This document shows positions 25,394 to 33,620 of a stretch of DNA of 64,000 nt, piece by piece. Numbering within the stretch: the stretch's first letter is position 1; every line of letters begins with the position of its first letter. The notes under the pieces are model-generated. The model made no database searches and was not told where the DNA came from. It was given only the letters and a program-made list of their open reading frames with translations. A program made the position numbers and the translations under genes. This DNA comes from Bog-159 sp035602155 (GTDB lineage Bacteria > Acidobacteriota > Terriglobia > Bryobacterales > Bryobacteraceae). The stretch covers positions 47,240-111,239 of the forward strand of contig DATNMW010000250.1 in the NCBI GenBank assembly GCA_035602155.1. The letters run 5' to 3'.

Positions 25394-26155
25394 TCATAGA
25401 TGATCGGAGAACCGCGGTTTTAGAGTACGGAAGACCACCAGTCCCAAAGCCAGCATGAACATCGAGATCCCAGTGAGCTTGAGCAGCAGCACGCCGCCCG
25501 GCCGCCCCCCCTCCATCAGAATGTCGCGCATAGCCATCACCAGCGCCGCCACCGGGTTGAGCTGGTAAATCGCCCGATAGCTCGCGGGAATGATGGCAAA
25601 AGAATAAACCACGGGCACCATCCAGAACAGAACGGTGTTGGCCGATTCCACTAGATAACGCATGTCCCGGATATATACGTTGAGCGCGGACGTGATTAGG
25701 GAAAGGCCGCACACGAAGATCACTTCCATTCCCCAGATCAACGGCAGCAAGAGCCAGTTGCGGTTCGGGGTTTTTCCGAACAGGAACGCCAGTCCAAGTA
25801 AAAGACCGATCTGAATGAACAGATGCAAGCAGTTTGAGAGCACCGCGGCCAACGGAATGATTTCGCGCGGCGCCGGCACGCGCTTGATGAGGCCGGCATT
25901 ATCGACCACGGAAGTTGTCCCGGAAATCCAGGCGATGGTGAAGAAATTGAAGGGGACCAGGCCGCACATCACGAACAGGGCGAAATCCGGGTTGGGGTTC
26001 TTGAGTATTTTGGTGAAAACGAATGTCAGTACGCCCATCATCACCAAAGGATTCAAAAGCGACCAGAGCACGCCCAGCGACATGTTGCGATAACGGATCT
26101 TAAAGTCCTTTGCGATCAAACTGGACAAAAGGAAAAGAGAATCGCCACGCCACAT
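25394..26155 (-). CDS. Polysaccharide ABC exporter, permease subunit (ABC-2 type)
   Basis: ATG 26155 (MWRGDSLFLLSSLIAKDFK) is preferred over 26191, because the sequence between them contains a TATACT -10-like hexamer. The 253-residue protein has the ABC-2 membrane architecture: an amphipathic N-terminus with KIRYRNMSLGVLWSLLNPLV, the usual Wzm/TagG entry motif, then six hydrophobic segments. It forms the channel with the ATPase encoded next. The pair is expected to move a lipid-linked polysaccharide across the inner membrane. It is the first gene of the minus-strand unit 26155-19710 and is divergent from the methyltransferase/GT2 chimera gene, 228 bp away. Confidence 0.92.
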   Translation of the reverse strand: MWRGDSLFLLSSLIAKDFKIRYRNMSLGVLWSLLNPLVMMGVLTFVFTKILKNPNPDFALFVMCGLVPFNFFTIAWISGTTSVVDNAGLIKRVPAPREIIPLAAVLSNCLHLFIQIGLLLGLAFLFGKTPNRNWLLLPLIWGMEVIFVCGLSLITSALNVYIRDMRYLVESANTVLFWMVPVVYSFAIIPASYRAIYQLNPVAALVMAMRDILMEGGRPGGVLLLKLTGISMFMLALGLVVFRTLKPRFSDHL

Positions 26156-26383
26156 GATTGGAGCCGCATTGGAAACTCCCGAGTATAGCACACGCTACGT
26201 CACCGTGTTCTTCGGACGAATTGGACGAATTGAGGTAGACTTGATCGTTCGGCCCCCGCGTGACAGGTCGCCGGCCTGCCGCTATCCGATACTCCTAGAC
26301 ACGATGACGAGCCGCATCCACTCCATAAGACTGGTGGTTCTACCGCCGCCACCGCCCAAGCCCGTTGGACGGCGGGTGCTGTC

Positions 26384-29300
26384 ATGACCGGCGGCGGACG
26401 CCTGCGGGAAATAGCTTTCGATCTGTACGAGCGGTATGTTCTGCTCGAACACATAGGCGAGCTGTTTCGGCCGGGTGAATCCAGGTACAACGTCCTGGAT
26501 GTGGGCGGACACACGGCGGCATTCTGGCCTGGATTTCCGTCTCTAGCCGGATGTTTGATTCCGGGCGCAAGCGTGGCCGTCGTGGACATAGTTCCGAGCG
26601 CCGGATTGCAGAATTACGTGCAAGGCAGTGGAGTGCAGCTTCCATTTCGCGATGGCGCGTTCGACCTGGTTTGTTCGCTGGACACGATCGAGCATATCCC
26701 CGTCGAATGCCGCCCGGCGTTCTTGTCGGAACTCCTCCGGGTCACTCGGGATGGCCTGTATTTGGCGTTCCCGTTCGACTCCGCCAGCAACCGTTGGGCG
26801 GAAGCTGTTGTCGTCGAGTATGCGAATGTCATACTAAAAGATCCTATTCCGGCCCTGCAAGAGCACTGTCGGTTCGGCTTGCCCGATCGGGATTCGGTGA
26901 CGCTCCTGTTATCGCGCAGCTCGTATCCCTGGATCGGCTTCGCGCAAGGCAACACCGACGTCTGGCTGCTGATGATGCTGACTTATCACAGTCTGCGAAG
27001 GCCCGGTACCGATTTCGTCCAGGAGCTCAATCGCCGTTTCAACCAGGTCTACTCGGCCCAGGACTGGGCGGAGCCTCACTATCGTGCCGGATATCTGCTT
27101 TCGAAGAGCCGCACCATTGCGGAACTGGAAGCGGTACGCGCGTCTTTCGGGTCCGCCGGCAAAAAGGCCGATCTGCAGAGTGTGCTGGCGTTTTGTCAGC
27201 TATTTTTGAGTATCGCGCATAACGGGCGAGCGGTTGTTGACAAAGACAGGCATATTCGGAACATCGAACAGGAACTGGTGGACGCGCAGGAGCGGGAAGA
27301 CCGGCACGTTCGCCAGGTCGAATGCGAACTGACGGAGTCATGGGCCTATAGGCAGAAATGCGGCGAGTTGGCCGCCACGTTGCGGATTCTGGAGAGCGGC
27401 CTTCTCGGTACGCCACAGTCGCTGGCGTTGGAAGACACGCTGGCGGAGTGGCCGCAAGCCCGGCTGTCACGATTGCTCGAGGCGGCCGGGCAGGCGCGTG
27501 CCGGCGAAATCGATAACAAGCTAGTGCAGGTGTCCAGTCAGTTGGACCACATGGCGGCCCGATTGGATCGGATGGCGGCCGAGACGGCACAAGACCGGAT
27601 GACGGCACGGGCCGCCGCAGCCCAGGCCGCCCAGTTGGACCGGATGGCGGCCGAAGCGGCACAAGACCGGATGGCGGCCCAGGCCGGTCAGTTGCAGACG
27701 ATCCGGGAAAGCATTGAAGGGATCCAAAGCAGCATGGAATTTCAATCGCGTCTGGATAACCGGATGCGGGATCTGGAAATCGGCCTAGTCACGAACAAGC
27801 GCGCGATTCAAGCCATATACGACAGCCGGATATGGAAGGCGCTGTGCACCATGGGCGGAATGCTGCAGCGCTTGACGGGACGCGGCGCCGTATCGCGGGG
27901 CGGGACTTGGGTACCGCGGGAAGCAGCCGCCGAGCCCGCAGCCCAGTCGTATCGCGACACCGCCGATAGTTTCCAGGCTTTGGTGTGCGACAATCCAATC
28001 GACGGCAGCGTCATACCCGTCCGGAATGTAGTCGAAATTAGCGGATGGGCGGTCGCTGAATCCGGGATTGATCGCGTTCTGATCCAAATTAACGACGATC
28101 CTCCGCTGCTCGCGTCGTACGGCGTTCCGCGGCCGGATGTAGCGCGCAGCCATCCGGCGGTAGGCGCCGCCGGGCAATCCGGCTTCCGGTTTTTCTGGGA
28201 TCCGACGGGCTTGCCGGAAGGCCCCTGTACGGTACGCGTCACGGCTTTCACCCGGGGCGGGCGAACTCAGGAAGCGATTCGCAATGTCCTGATCGATTGG
28301 ACCACGCCACCGGGTTACGGCTTGTGGATTGCCCGCAACGAACCAACCGTTGAACGCCTGCGCCAGATGCGGCGCGAGGCGGGCAACTTTGCCGCGCGCC
28401 CGCGCATCAGCATCGCCGTTCCGGTATATAAGACGCCTATTGCCTTACTTACCCGTTGTATCGAATCCGTGTTGGAGCAGACCTATCCGGAGTGGGAGCT
28501 ATGTCTGGCCGACGACGGCTCGCATGACGCAGATCTTGCCGCCCTCCTGCGGCAATACGCAAAAGGCGATGCTCGCATCCGGGTCGCCGCACTGGAACGA
28601 AATCTCGGAATTTCAGGCGCTACCAATGCGGCATTGAGACTGTGTACGGGAGAGTATGTAGCTTTTCTAGATCACGACGACGAGTTGGCGCCCTTCGCGT
28701 TGTCGGCGGTTGTAGAGGCCATCAATGACGATCCCGATACCGAGGTTTTCTATTCCGATGAGGACAAACTCGACGAAAAGGGCCGCCGCTACGACGCGTT
28801 CTTCAAACCCGATTGGTCTCCCGACCTCTTGCTTTCGCTCAACTATATCTGCCATTTGGTTGTAATGAAACGCTCGCTTGTGGAGCGTCTCGGCGGGCTG
28901 GACGAGAGCTACAGTGGGGCTCAGGATTACGAGTTCGTCCTGCGCGCCAGCGAACGCACGCAGAAAATAAGGAGGATCCCCAAAGTCCTCTATCACTGGC
29001 GGGCAGTCGCGGGCTCCGCTGCCAAAGCGTCGGAAGAAAAGCCGCAAGCCAGCGCCGATGGAAAGCGGGCCTTGGCGGCGTATGTCGAGAGAAACATGCC
29101 CGGCGCCTGCGTGGAAGAGACGGGGATATGCCGCTATCGGGTTCGTTATCCGATTGCCCTAGAGCCGCGTGTCAGCATTCTGATACCTACGGGCGGTCAC
29201 AAGAACGTCTTTCGCGCAGTGGACGAGGTACTGGAAGAGACGATCCATCGGAACTATGAGATCTTGCTGATCGATAACTCGCGTACAGCGCGCGTGGAAG

Positions 29301-29983
29301 AATATGCCGCTCGTTTGGCCGGGCGAAAAGCGCCCGTGCGATATTTCGACTGGCGCGGCAAACCGTTCAACTTCTCTCAGATGAACAACGCGGCGGCCCG
29401 TACTGCGGCGTCGCCATATGTCCTCTTTTTAAATGACGACACAGCGGTCATTTCGGCCGAGTGGCTGACCGCGATGCTGGAGCATGCCCAGCGTTCGGAG
29501 GTCGGCGCAGTCGGCGCGCAGTTGTGGTATCCGAATAACTTGATCCAGCACGCCGGCGTAGTCATGGGCATGGGCGGCAATTGCAGCCATGCCTTCAAAG
29601 GCGTGCCGGCTGAGCTGCAGCATTGTTACTTTGGCTTTCCCAATCTGATCCGCAACTGTAGCGCCGTCACGGGCGCCTGCCTGCTGGTCGCACGGGAGAA
29701 GTTCTTCGAGGCAGGGGCATTCGACGAAGTCAACCTGGCGGTAGCCTTTCAAGACGTGGACCTGTGCCTGAAACTTCTGGAACTTGGCTATCGCAACGTG
29801 TACACCCCGTACGCAAAGCTCTACCACTATGAATCGGCCACCAAGACCGAGAAGGATAAGATCCCGGATCCCATGGAAGACGCTTTCATGAAGAGAAAAT
29901 GGGCCCGGTATATTGCGGACGATCCGTATTACAACCCGAACTTGGCACGCCAGAAAGAGGACTTCAGCCTGGCGATTGATTGA
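26384..29983 (+). CDS. Methyltransferase / coiled-coil / Ig-like / two GT2 domains, single chimeric protein (1199 aa)
   Basis: Five parts are visible. Residues 20-170 are a class I SAM methyltransferase (NVLDVGGHTAAFW, LPFRDGAFDLVCSLDTIEH). Residues 270-480 are helical, with repeated QLDRMAAE.AQDRMAA units that should form a coiled coil. Residues 530-645 are a beta domain (VVEISGWAVAES, DRVLIQINDD, FRFFWDPTGLPEGPC), as found in other glycan-assembly proteins. Residues 672-890 are GT2 domain 1 (ISIAVPVYKTP, ADDGS, FLDHDDELAP, GAQDYEF). Residues 925-1150 are GT2 domain 2 (VSILIPTGG, LFLNDDTAV, FQDVDLCLK). Such proteins may build and cap a chain, with methylation setting its length. The stop overlaps a possible TTG start of the sulfotransferase. 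Confidence 0.9.
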   Translation: MTGGGRLREIAFDLYERYVLLEHIGELFRPGESRYNVLDVGGHTAAFWPGFPSLAGCLIPGASVAVVDIVPSAGLQNYVQGSGVQLPFRDGAFDLVCSLDTIEHIPVECRPAFLSELLRVTRDGLYLAFPFDSASNRWAEAVVVEYANVILKDPIPALQEHCRFGLPDRDSVTLLLSRSSYPWIGFAQGNTDVWLLMMLTYHSLRRPGTDFVQELNRRFNQVYSAQDWAEPHYRAGYLLSKSRTIAELEAVRASFGSAGKKADLQSVLAFCQLFLSIAHNGRAVVDKDRHIRNIEQELVDAQEREDRHVRQVECELTESWAYRQKCGELAATLRILESGLLGTPQSLALEDTLAEWPQARLSRLLEAAGQARAGEIDNKLVQVSSQLDHMAARLDRMAAETAQDRMTARAAAAQAAQLDRMAAEAAQDRMAAQAGQLQTIRESIEGIQSSMEFQSRLDNRMRDLEIGLVTNKRAIQAIYDSRIWKALCTMGGMLQRLTGRGAVSRGGTWVPREAAAEPAAQSYRDTADSFQALVCDNPIDGSVIPVRNVVEISGWAVAESGIDRVLIQINDDPPLLASYGVPRPDVARSHPAVGAAGQSGFRFFWDPTGLPEGPCTVRVTAFTRGGRTQEAIRNVLIDWTTPPGYGLWIARNEPTVERLRQMRREAGNFAARPRISIAVPVYKTPIALLTRCIESVLEQTYPEWELCLADDGSHDADLAALLRQYAKGDARIRVAALERNLGISGATNAALRLCTGEYVAFLDHDDELAPFALSAVVEAINDDPDTEVFYSDEDKLDEKGRRYDAFFKPDWSPDLLLSLNYICHLVVMKRSLVERLGGLDESYSGAQDYEFVLRASERTQKIRRIPKVLYHWRAVAGSAAKASEEKPQASADGKRALAAYVERNMPGACVEETGICRYRVRYPIALEPRVSILIPTGGHKNVFRAVDEVLEETIHRNYEILLIDNSRTARVEEYAARLAGRKAPVRYFDWRGKPFNFSQMNNAAARTAASPYVLFLNDDTAVISAEWLTAMLEHAQRSEVGAVGAQLWYPNNLIQHAGVVMGMGGNCSHAFKGVPAELQHCYFGFPNLIRNCSAVTGACLLVAREKFFEAGAFDEVNLAVAFQDVDLCLKLLELGYRNVYTPYAKLYHYESATKTEKDKIPDPMEDAFMKRKWARYIADDPYYNPNLARQKEDFSLAID

Positions 29984-29997
29984 GACTGGGCGGCGGC

Positions 29998-31512
29998 ATG
30001 AGCTGGATTGGTTGTGTTGACACACTCGCGGACACGTGCATATCCGGATGGGCTGCCGACGATACCTGCCGGGACACGGTTCAGGTCGAAGTGATTGTCA
30101 ATTCATTAACGGTGGCGGCTGTTTCGTGCGAAATCCTCCGGGAAGACCTGGTCGCGGCTGGCATTGGCGACGGCCGCAGGGGTTTTCGTTTCGATCCCAG
30201 CGGGCACCTCAGGCCAGGCCGCAACAATCTGGAGGTGCGCTACGCTGGCACCGATTTGGTGGTTCCCAAGGGCCGGGGCCATTGGGTCAGGCGCCGCGGA
30301 GGCGGGATCTCGGAATGGGAAGCCGCCTTCCTCGCGGCGCTTGAGGCACATCACGAATTTAGACCGGAGCATCATGTTTGCGGGATAGGAAAAGGCGCGG
30401 CAGAGCTGGAGCGCGTCCTTTTAGAAGCGGGAGCCCCATTTCGGAAATTCACTGGTATGGAAGTGCCATCCGATCCGGCTGGCATCCGGCTGGACGAGAA
30501 AGCGGATCTGGTGGTTTCATGGGCGTGGACCATGCCGTTCCCGGAAACCCTACGGGTCTTGCAGCGGCTTGTGCAATGCTACATGCATAAGCCCGGCTTT
30601 CTGGCAGCCGGTTTCATCGAAACCCCTGAGTCTTCCAGGCAAATCCGCCAAGCTTTTCAGGGGTTTGGTGCTCTGCGGGTGAATCTGGAGTCCATCGCGC
30701 CGGCGCAGGATGCCATGCGCCGGATTTTCGGCTTTGCGGAAATTGAGGCCGTTAAAGCACAGGCGGAAGCTGTGCCGGTTCTAGCCCACATTCACGTGCC
30801 GAAGTGCGCGGGGACGTCTTTCCGCGCTCTATTGGAGAGATACTTCGGACCGAGGCACCTGGGATTGTACGTCAACGATACGTATTTCGTATATGGCGAC
30901 GAAGCTCTACGCGGCCATCTGTTGCAGGATCCGGAGATACGGGGGTTCAGCTCACACCATGTGCGCGTATTCCCGCACTGGCTGGCCGGACGTGAAATGC
31001 TATATATCGCGTTCTTGCGCGATCCTATCCAGCAGTTTGTCTCGTACATGACGCACATCAAGAAGCGTTATTCCACGATCACTTCGACCAGCCTCCTCGA
31101 AGCAGTGCCGCCGGACGCGCCCCAACTGACATTGCGCGAGTTCGCCAGGTGGCTGCTGAGTCAGCATCGCGACATTCCCTTCCGGGAGAATCACAATGTC
31201 AACTTCTTCGCCCGCCACAGCGACCCGGCAGTTCTAGATCGTTTGGAAGCGGCAAAAGCCGCTCTCGCAGAATTTTTTTTCGTTGGCGTTACGGAACGAA
31301 TGGAGGAGAGCGTGGCTAAATTGGCGGTGCAGGTGCGGGCTGCCGGTCTGGAATTTCCGCCAGGCCCCTTACCGGTCGAGAACACGTCGGCTGAATACCG
31401 GGACGACCTGAGTTGGATCAACCCGGATGACGAGGTGGGGTCGTTACTGCTGCACTCGGTGGAGAAAGACCGGCAACTCTACAATTGGGCTGCGGCGCGC
31501 ATCGCCGGGTAG
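29998..31512 (+). CDS. Sulfotransferase family protein with N-terminal beta domain (504 aa)
   Basis: ATG 29998 (MSWIGCVDTLADTC) is used; a TTG at 29980 overlaps the previous stop and is possible. Residues 1-95 form a beta domain (ISGWAADD, VQVEVIVNS, LVAAGIGDGRRGFRF) like those embedded in glycosyltransferase chimeras, including the preceding gene. The sulfotransferase part has the PAPS 5'-phosphosulfate loop HIHVPKCAGTSF near 265-276, the 3'-phosphate motif FLRDPIQQFVSYMTH near 340 and an acidic/His-rich acceptor region. It should transfer sulfate from PAPS to a sugar of the local polysaccharide. It completes a two-gene unit with the chimera. The middle stretch (100-250) has no clear assignment. 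Confidence 0.85.
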   Translation: MSWIGCVDTLADTCISGWAADDTCRDTVQVEVIVNSLTVAAVSCEILREDLVAAGIGDGRRGFRFDPSGHLRPGRNNLEVRYAGTDLVVPKGRGHWVRRRGGGISEWEAAFLAALEAHHEFRPEHHVCGIGKGAAELERVLLEAGAPFRKFTGMEVPSDPAGIRLDEKADLVVSWAWTMPFPETLRVLQRLVQCYMHKPGFLAAGFIETPESSRQIRQAFQGFGALRVNLESIAPAQDAMRRIFGFAEIEAVKAQAEAVPVLAHIHVPKCAGTSFRALLERYFGPRHLGLYVNDTYFVYGDEALRGHLLQDPEIRGFSSHHVRVFPHWLAGREMLYIAFLRDPIQQFVSYMTHIKKRYSTITSTSLLEAVPPDAPQLTLREFARWLLSQHRDIPFRENHNVNFFARHSDPAVLDRLEAAKAALAEFFFVGVTERMEESVAKLAVQVRAAGLEFPPGPLPVENTSAEYRDDLSWINPDDEVGSLLLHSVEKDRQLYNWAAARIAG

Positions 31513-31549
31513 TTCGGGCAGAGCGCTGTGGAGTGGGACTTGCAGTGGG

Positions 31550-31578
31550 TTGCGTATATCCCACTAAGCGTCTATCCT
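31550..31578 (+). promoter_or_regulatory. Promoter of the VapBC-type module
   Basis: TTGCGT (31550-31555), a 17-bp spacer and TATCCT (31573-31578). Transcription would start near 31585, after the first ATG of the antitoxin frame (31581), which favours ATG 31587 or 31596 as start and an almost leaderless mRNA. Confidence 0.5.
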
Positions 31579-31580
31579 GA

Positions 31581-31853
31581 ATGAGGATGACCGATATGAG
31601 AACGCACGTCGTACTGCCCGGCGATCTGGTGGCGGCGATCGACCATCTGGTGGGCAAACGGGGCCGAAGTAGTTTTCTCAAACAGGCCGCTTGGGAAGAG
31701 GTCAAACGCCAGCGGCTTCTGAGACTGCTCGAAAACCCACAGCCAATCTGGAAAGTTGAGGATCACCCGGAATTGAAAGACGGGGCTGGGGCGTGGGTCG
31801 AGAGAATGCGCGCCGAAGACGAGGACCTGGACCGGCGGCGCAACGGGCGCTGA
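31581..31853 (+). CDS. vapB: Ribbon-helix-helix antitoxin (VapB-like)
   Basis: Short acidic/basic protein of at most 90 residues. The N-terminal MRTHVVLPGDLVAAIDHLV and RGRSSFLKQAAWEEVKR form the strand-helix-helix of RHH antitoxins. The C-terminus (HPELKDGAGAWVERMRAEDEDLDRR) is the flexible toxin-neutralising tail. Three in-frame ATGs (31581, 31587, 31596) compete; the promoter position and family pattern favour the last. The stop overlaps the PIN-toxin ATG as TGATG, the usual antitoxin-first order. It should neutralise the toxin and repress the operon. Confidence 0.82.
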   Translation: MRMTDMRTHVVLPGDLVAAIDHLVGKRGRSSFLKQAAWEEVKRQRLLRLLENPQPIWKVEDHPELKDGAGAWVERMRAEDEDLDRRRNGR

Positions 31854-32242
31854 TGGCCATCTACCTTTTGGACACGTCCGTCATCGTGGATGCCATGAAC
31901 GGCAGGAGAAATCGCCGCGAGTTGCTAGCCGATCTTCTTCGCCACGGCAACGCCCTGGCCTGCTGCACGATCAATGTCATCGAAGTTTACACGGGTATGC
32001 GCCCTCATGACGAAGCAGCCACTGCCGAGTTTCTGGGCAGCCTTGGCTATCATGAGGTCACACTCATGACCGCAAGAAGCGCCGGGCGGCTCCGGTATGA
32101 CTGGGCGCGTAAAGGCCAAACCCTCTCGCTCGCCGATGCGACTATAGCTGCGGTCGCCCTGGCGCACGGCTTGATGTTGATGGCCGACAACATCCGGCAC
32201 TTTCCCATGCAGGAACTGCAGTTGTATCCGATGTCCGGATAG
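31853..32242 (+). CDS. vapC: PIN-domain ribonuclease toxin (VapC-like)
   Basis: ATG 31853 gives 129 residues, the normal VapC size. The PIN acidic residues are visible: the first Asp in YLLDTSVIVDAM, the conserved Glu in INVIEVYTGM, the Asp in LSLADATIAAVAL and the final Asp in LMADNIRHF. The protein is a predicted Mg-dependent endoribonuclease that cuts RNA when the antitoxin is lost. It is translationally coupled to the RHH gene. It stands between the polysaccharide locus and a BrnTA module, so two TA pairs lie in tandem. Confidence 0.88.
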   Translation: MAIYLLDTSVIVDAMNGRRNRRELLADLLRHGNALACCTINVIEVYTGMRPHDEAATAEFLGSLGYHEVTLMTARSAGRLRYDWARKGQTLSLADATIAAVALAHGLMLMADNIRHFPMQELQLYPMSG

Positions 32243-32312
32243 CCAGTGACTTCGTCTCAGCCCGGAACTCACCGTCGCCACAACCCGCAGCGCAATGTCA
32301 CAACAGTGTTGA

Positions 32313-32327
32313 TACAATTGTCTGGTG
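32313..32327 (+). promoter_or_regulatory. -10 box giving a leaderless brnT transcript
   Basis: TACAAT at 32313-32318 is followed by a GTG start at 32325, exactly +7 from the box, so the mRNA would begin at the start codon. The surrounding block (TGTCACAACAG.GTTGATA, CAATTGTC) recurs at 34451-34480 before the brnT relic. Confidence 0.45.
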
Positions 32328-32642
32328 GAGCGGCGGGCGGTTGAGTTCGAATGGGACGAAATCAATCGCGGCCACCTCGCTCGGCACCGGGTGGCTCCGC
32401 GCGAAGCGGAAAGCGCGGTTCTGGACAACAATGCGGTACTCCTGGAGCTCCAGTTCGAGGCAGGTGAAGAGCGCACCAAAGCGTTGGGGATGACGGCTTC
32501 CGGCCGCATTCTGGCAGTCGTGTTCACACTTCGTGGCGACGTAATTCGGCCTATCCGCATATACCGCGCCACGGCGGCTACAGAGATTGTATATAGACCG
32601 GAGAGGAGAATGATCGAAAAAGGCAAGATGCCGAAGTTTTAA
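32325..32642 (+). CDS. brnT: BrnT-family ribonuclease toxin (DUF497)
   Basis: GTG 32325 opens VEFEWDEIN, the hallmark BrnT N-terminus (strand plus .EWD..K/N), and continues with HRVAPREAESAVLDN, RTKALGMTASGRILAVVFT and a C-terminal IRIYRAT. The family is a small RelE-fold ribonuclease; the Arg and His residues of the active site are present in these segments. The toxin comes first and the RHH antitoxin follows 21 bp later, the reverse of the VapBC order but normal for BrnTA. A truncated second copy of its 5' region lies 2.1 kb downstream. Confidence 0.85.
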   Translation: MERRAVEFEWDEINRGHLARHRVAPREAESAVLDNNAVLLELQFEAGEERTKALGMTASGRILAVVFTLRGDVIRPIRIYRATAATEIVYRPERRMIEKGKMPKF

Positions 32643-32663
32643 GTCAGAAGCAGACGAAGCGGC

Positions 32664-32888
32664 ATGGAGGAGGCCGCTGCCACAGGCCAGACCACCACGC
32701 TTTCCCAAGTGTTGCAGCGCGCCCGCCAGCGGTCAGGCGCGACACCAACAGTATCGATCCGGATCGCTCCGGAAGATATCGCCCGTGCGCGTGGGTTGGC
32801 GGAGAAGAAGGGCCTGCGCTACCAAACTTATCTCAAGATGCTGCTGCACGAAGCACTCGAGCGGGAGCAGAAGCGCATGCCGGGATAA
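32664..32888 (+). CDS. brnA: BrnA-type RHH antitoxin
   Basis: The 74-residue protein has a Gln/Thr-rich start and then VSIRIAPEDIARARGLAEKK and LRYQTYLKMLLHEALERE, which is the strand-helix-helix of the CopG/BrnA antitoxin group (typical RI...D...A...A...G..YQT..K..L). It follows the toxin gene closely and is expected to bind it and autorepress the operon. Coding potential is good and the length is standard. Confidence 0.82.
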   Translation: MEEAAATGQTTTLSQVLQRARQRSGATPTVSIRIAPEDIARARGLAEKKGLRYQTYLKMLLHEALEREQKRMPG

Positions 32889-33049
32889 CGCCCGGCTCGA
32901 ATGCCGTACTCGCTTAACTAACGCTGATGCCGCTCTTCATGCCCTCACTATACCACAGAGGCCCGCTAAGTTTCAAGCCAGCCACTGGCGTCAACCCCTG
33001 CGTCCCAAGAGTGAATGCCGGCGGCTAACGCCTTCCTTCCCTTCGCCTT

Positions 33050-33091
33050 GTCAGCAATCATCTGAAAACGTAGTTTTCTGAACTTTGGCCG
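33050..33091 (+). repeat. Left terminal inverted repeat
   Basis: Pairs with 33574-33614. It contains an internal perfect palindrome (GAAAAC GTA GTTTTC) that could also be a transposase or promoter site. Confidence 0.6.
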
Positions 33092-33094
33092 TCG

Positions 33095-33475
33095 GTGGGC
33101 GACATGATCGCGCCGAAGGCGCCCAGTCATCTATCCGATCATCTGCGTATGGCGTATCTTGGGAGAGTGGGTGAAACGCAGACAGATAATCGGCCCGGCG
33201 AGGGCCTTCGCCCGCGCCGATGTCTGAATCCCGAATGCAACGCCGTGTTTGCTCTGTGTCGTAGTTGCGACCGCGGACACCGCTATTGCCGTCCCGCCTG
33301 CCGGCAGCAAATGCGGCGACAGCAGGTGCTGGCAGCCGGCCGTCGTTACCAGGCGTCAGCGCCTGGCAAGCAGGCGCATTGTCGTCGTCAGCAAGCCTAT
33401 CGGCGGCGTCAATCGGAGGGTGTGACGCATCGGTCCCGTTTCGGTCATCACCCCGCAGCCGCCTCCTGGCCCTGA
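33095..33475 (+). CDS. Cys-rich zinc-ribbon-like ORF carried by the small element
   Basis: From GTG 33095 (ATG at 33104 also possible) the 126-residue frame contains RRCLNPECNAVF, LCRSCDRGHRYC and RPACRQQMRRQQ, a run of CxxC/HxxC pairs, followed by a basic RYQASAPGKQ..RRQQAYRRRQ segment. I recall this pattern as a recurrent ORF beside transposons but cannot name a function. The frame ends in weak sequence, while the next frame continues with TQCAVCGQTNRWHNPSYRL, another CxxC pair. A +1 shift near 33440-33470 would join them, either as a mutation or as programmed frameshifting. Confidence 0.55.
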   Translation: MGDMIAPKAPSHLSDHLRMAYLGRVGETQTDNRPGEGLRPRRCLNPECNAVFALCRSCDRGHRYCRPACRQQMRRQQVLAAGRRYQASAPGKQAHCRRQQAYRRRQSEGVTHRSRFGHHPAAASWP

Positions 33476-33573
33476 CTTGACCCAATGCGCTGTCTGCGGA
33501 CAGACCAACCGCTGGCATAACCCGTCTTACCGATTGCCGGTTAGGCGGCCACGCCCCCGGAGGTATCGCCGCT

Positions 33574-33614
33574 CGGCCAATGTCCAAAATTCTAGTTTTT
33601 CGATGATCGCTAAC
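33574..33614 (-). repeat. Right terminal inverted repeat
   Basis: Reverse complement begins GTTAGCGATCATCGAAAAAC and aligns with the left end with one gap. The 8-bp duplicated target follows directly. Confidence 0.6.
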
Positions 33615-33620
33615 ATCGCC

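Larger units (their letters stand above)
33050..33614. mobile_element. 565-bp non-autonomous IS66-like element with terminal inverted repeats
   Basis: The ends GTCAGCAATCATC (33050) and, inverted, GTTAGCGATCATC (from 33614) begin about 41-bp imperfect terminal repeats that match at roughly three quarters of positions. Flanks TTCGCCTT (33042-33049) and ATCGCCTT (33615-33622) are an 8-bp direct repeat with one mismatch. GT-start ends and 8-bp duplications are known for IS66. No transposase is inside, only a small Cys-rich ORF. It is therefore read as a non-autonomous element moved in trans. It inserted at the stop codon of the membrane-protein gene. Confidence 0.65.

Noticed and set aside
27530..27700. 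Short tandem DNA repeats considered as a regulatory array
   Set aside because: They encode the coiled-coil QLDRMAAE units in frame of the chimeric GT2 protein.
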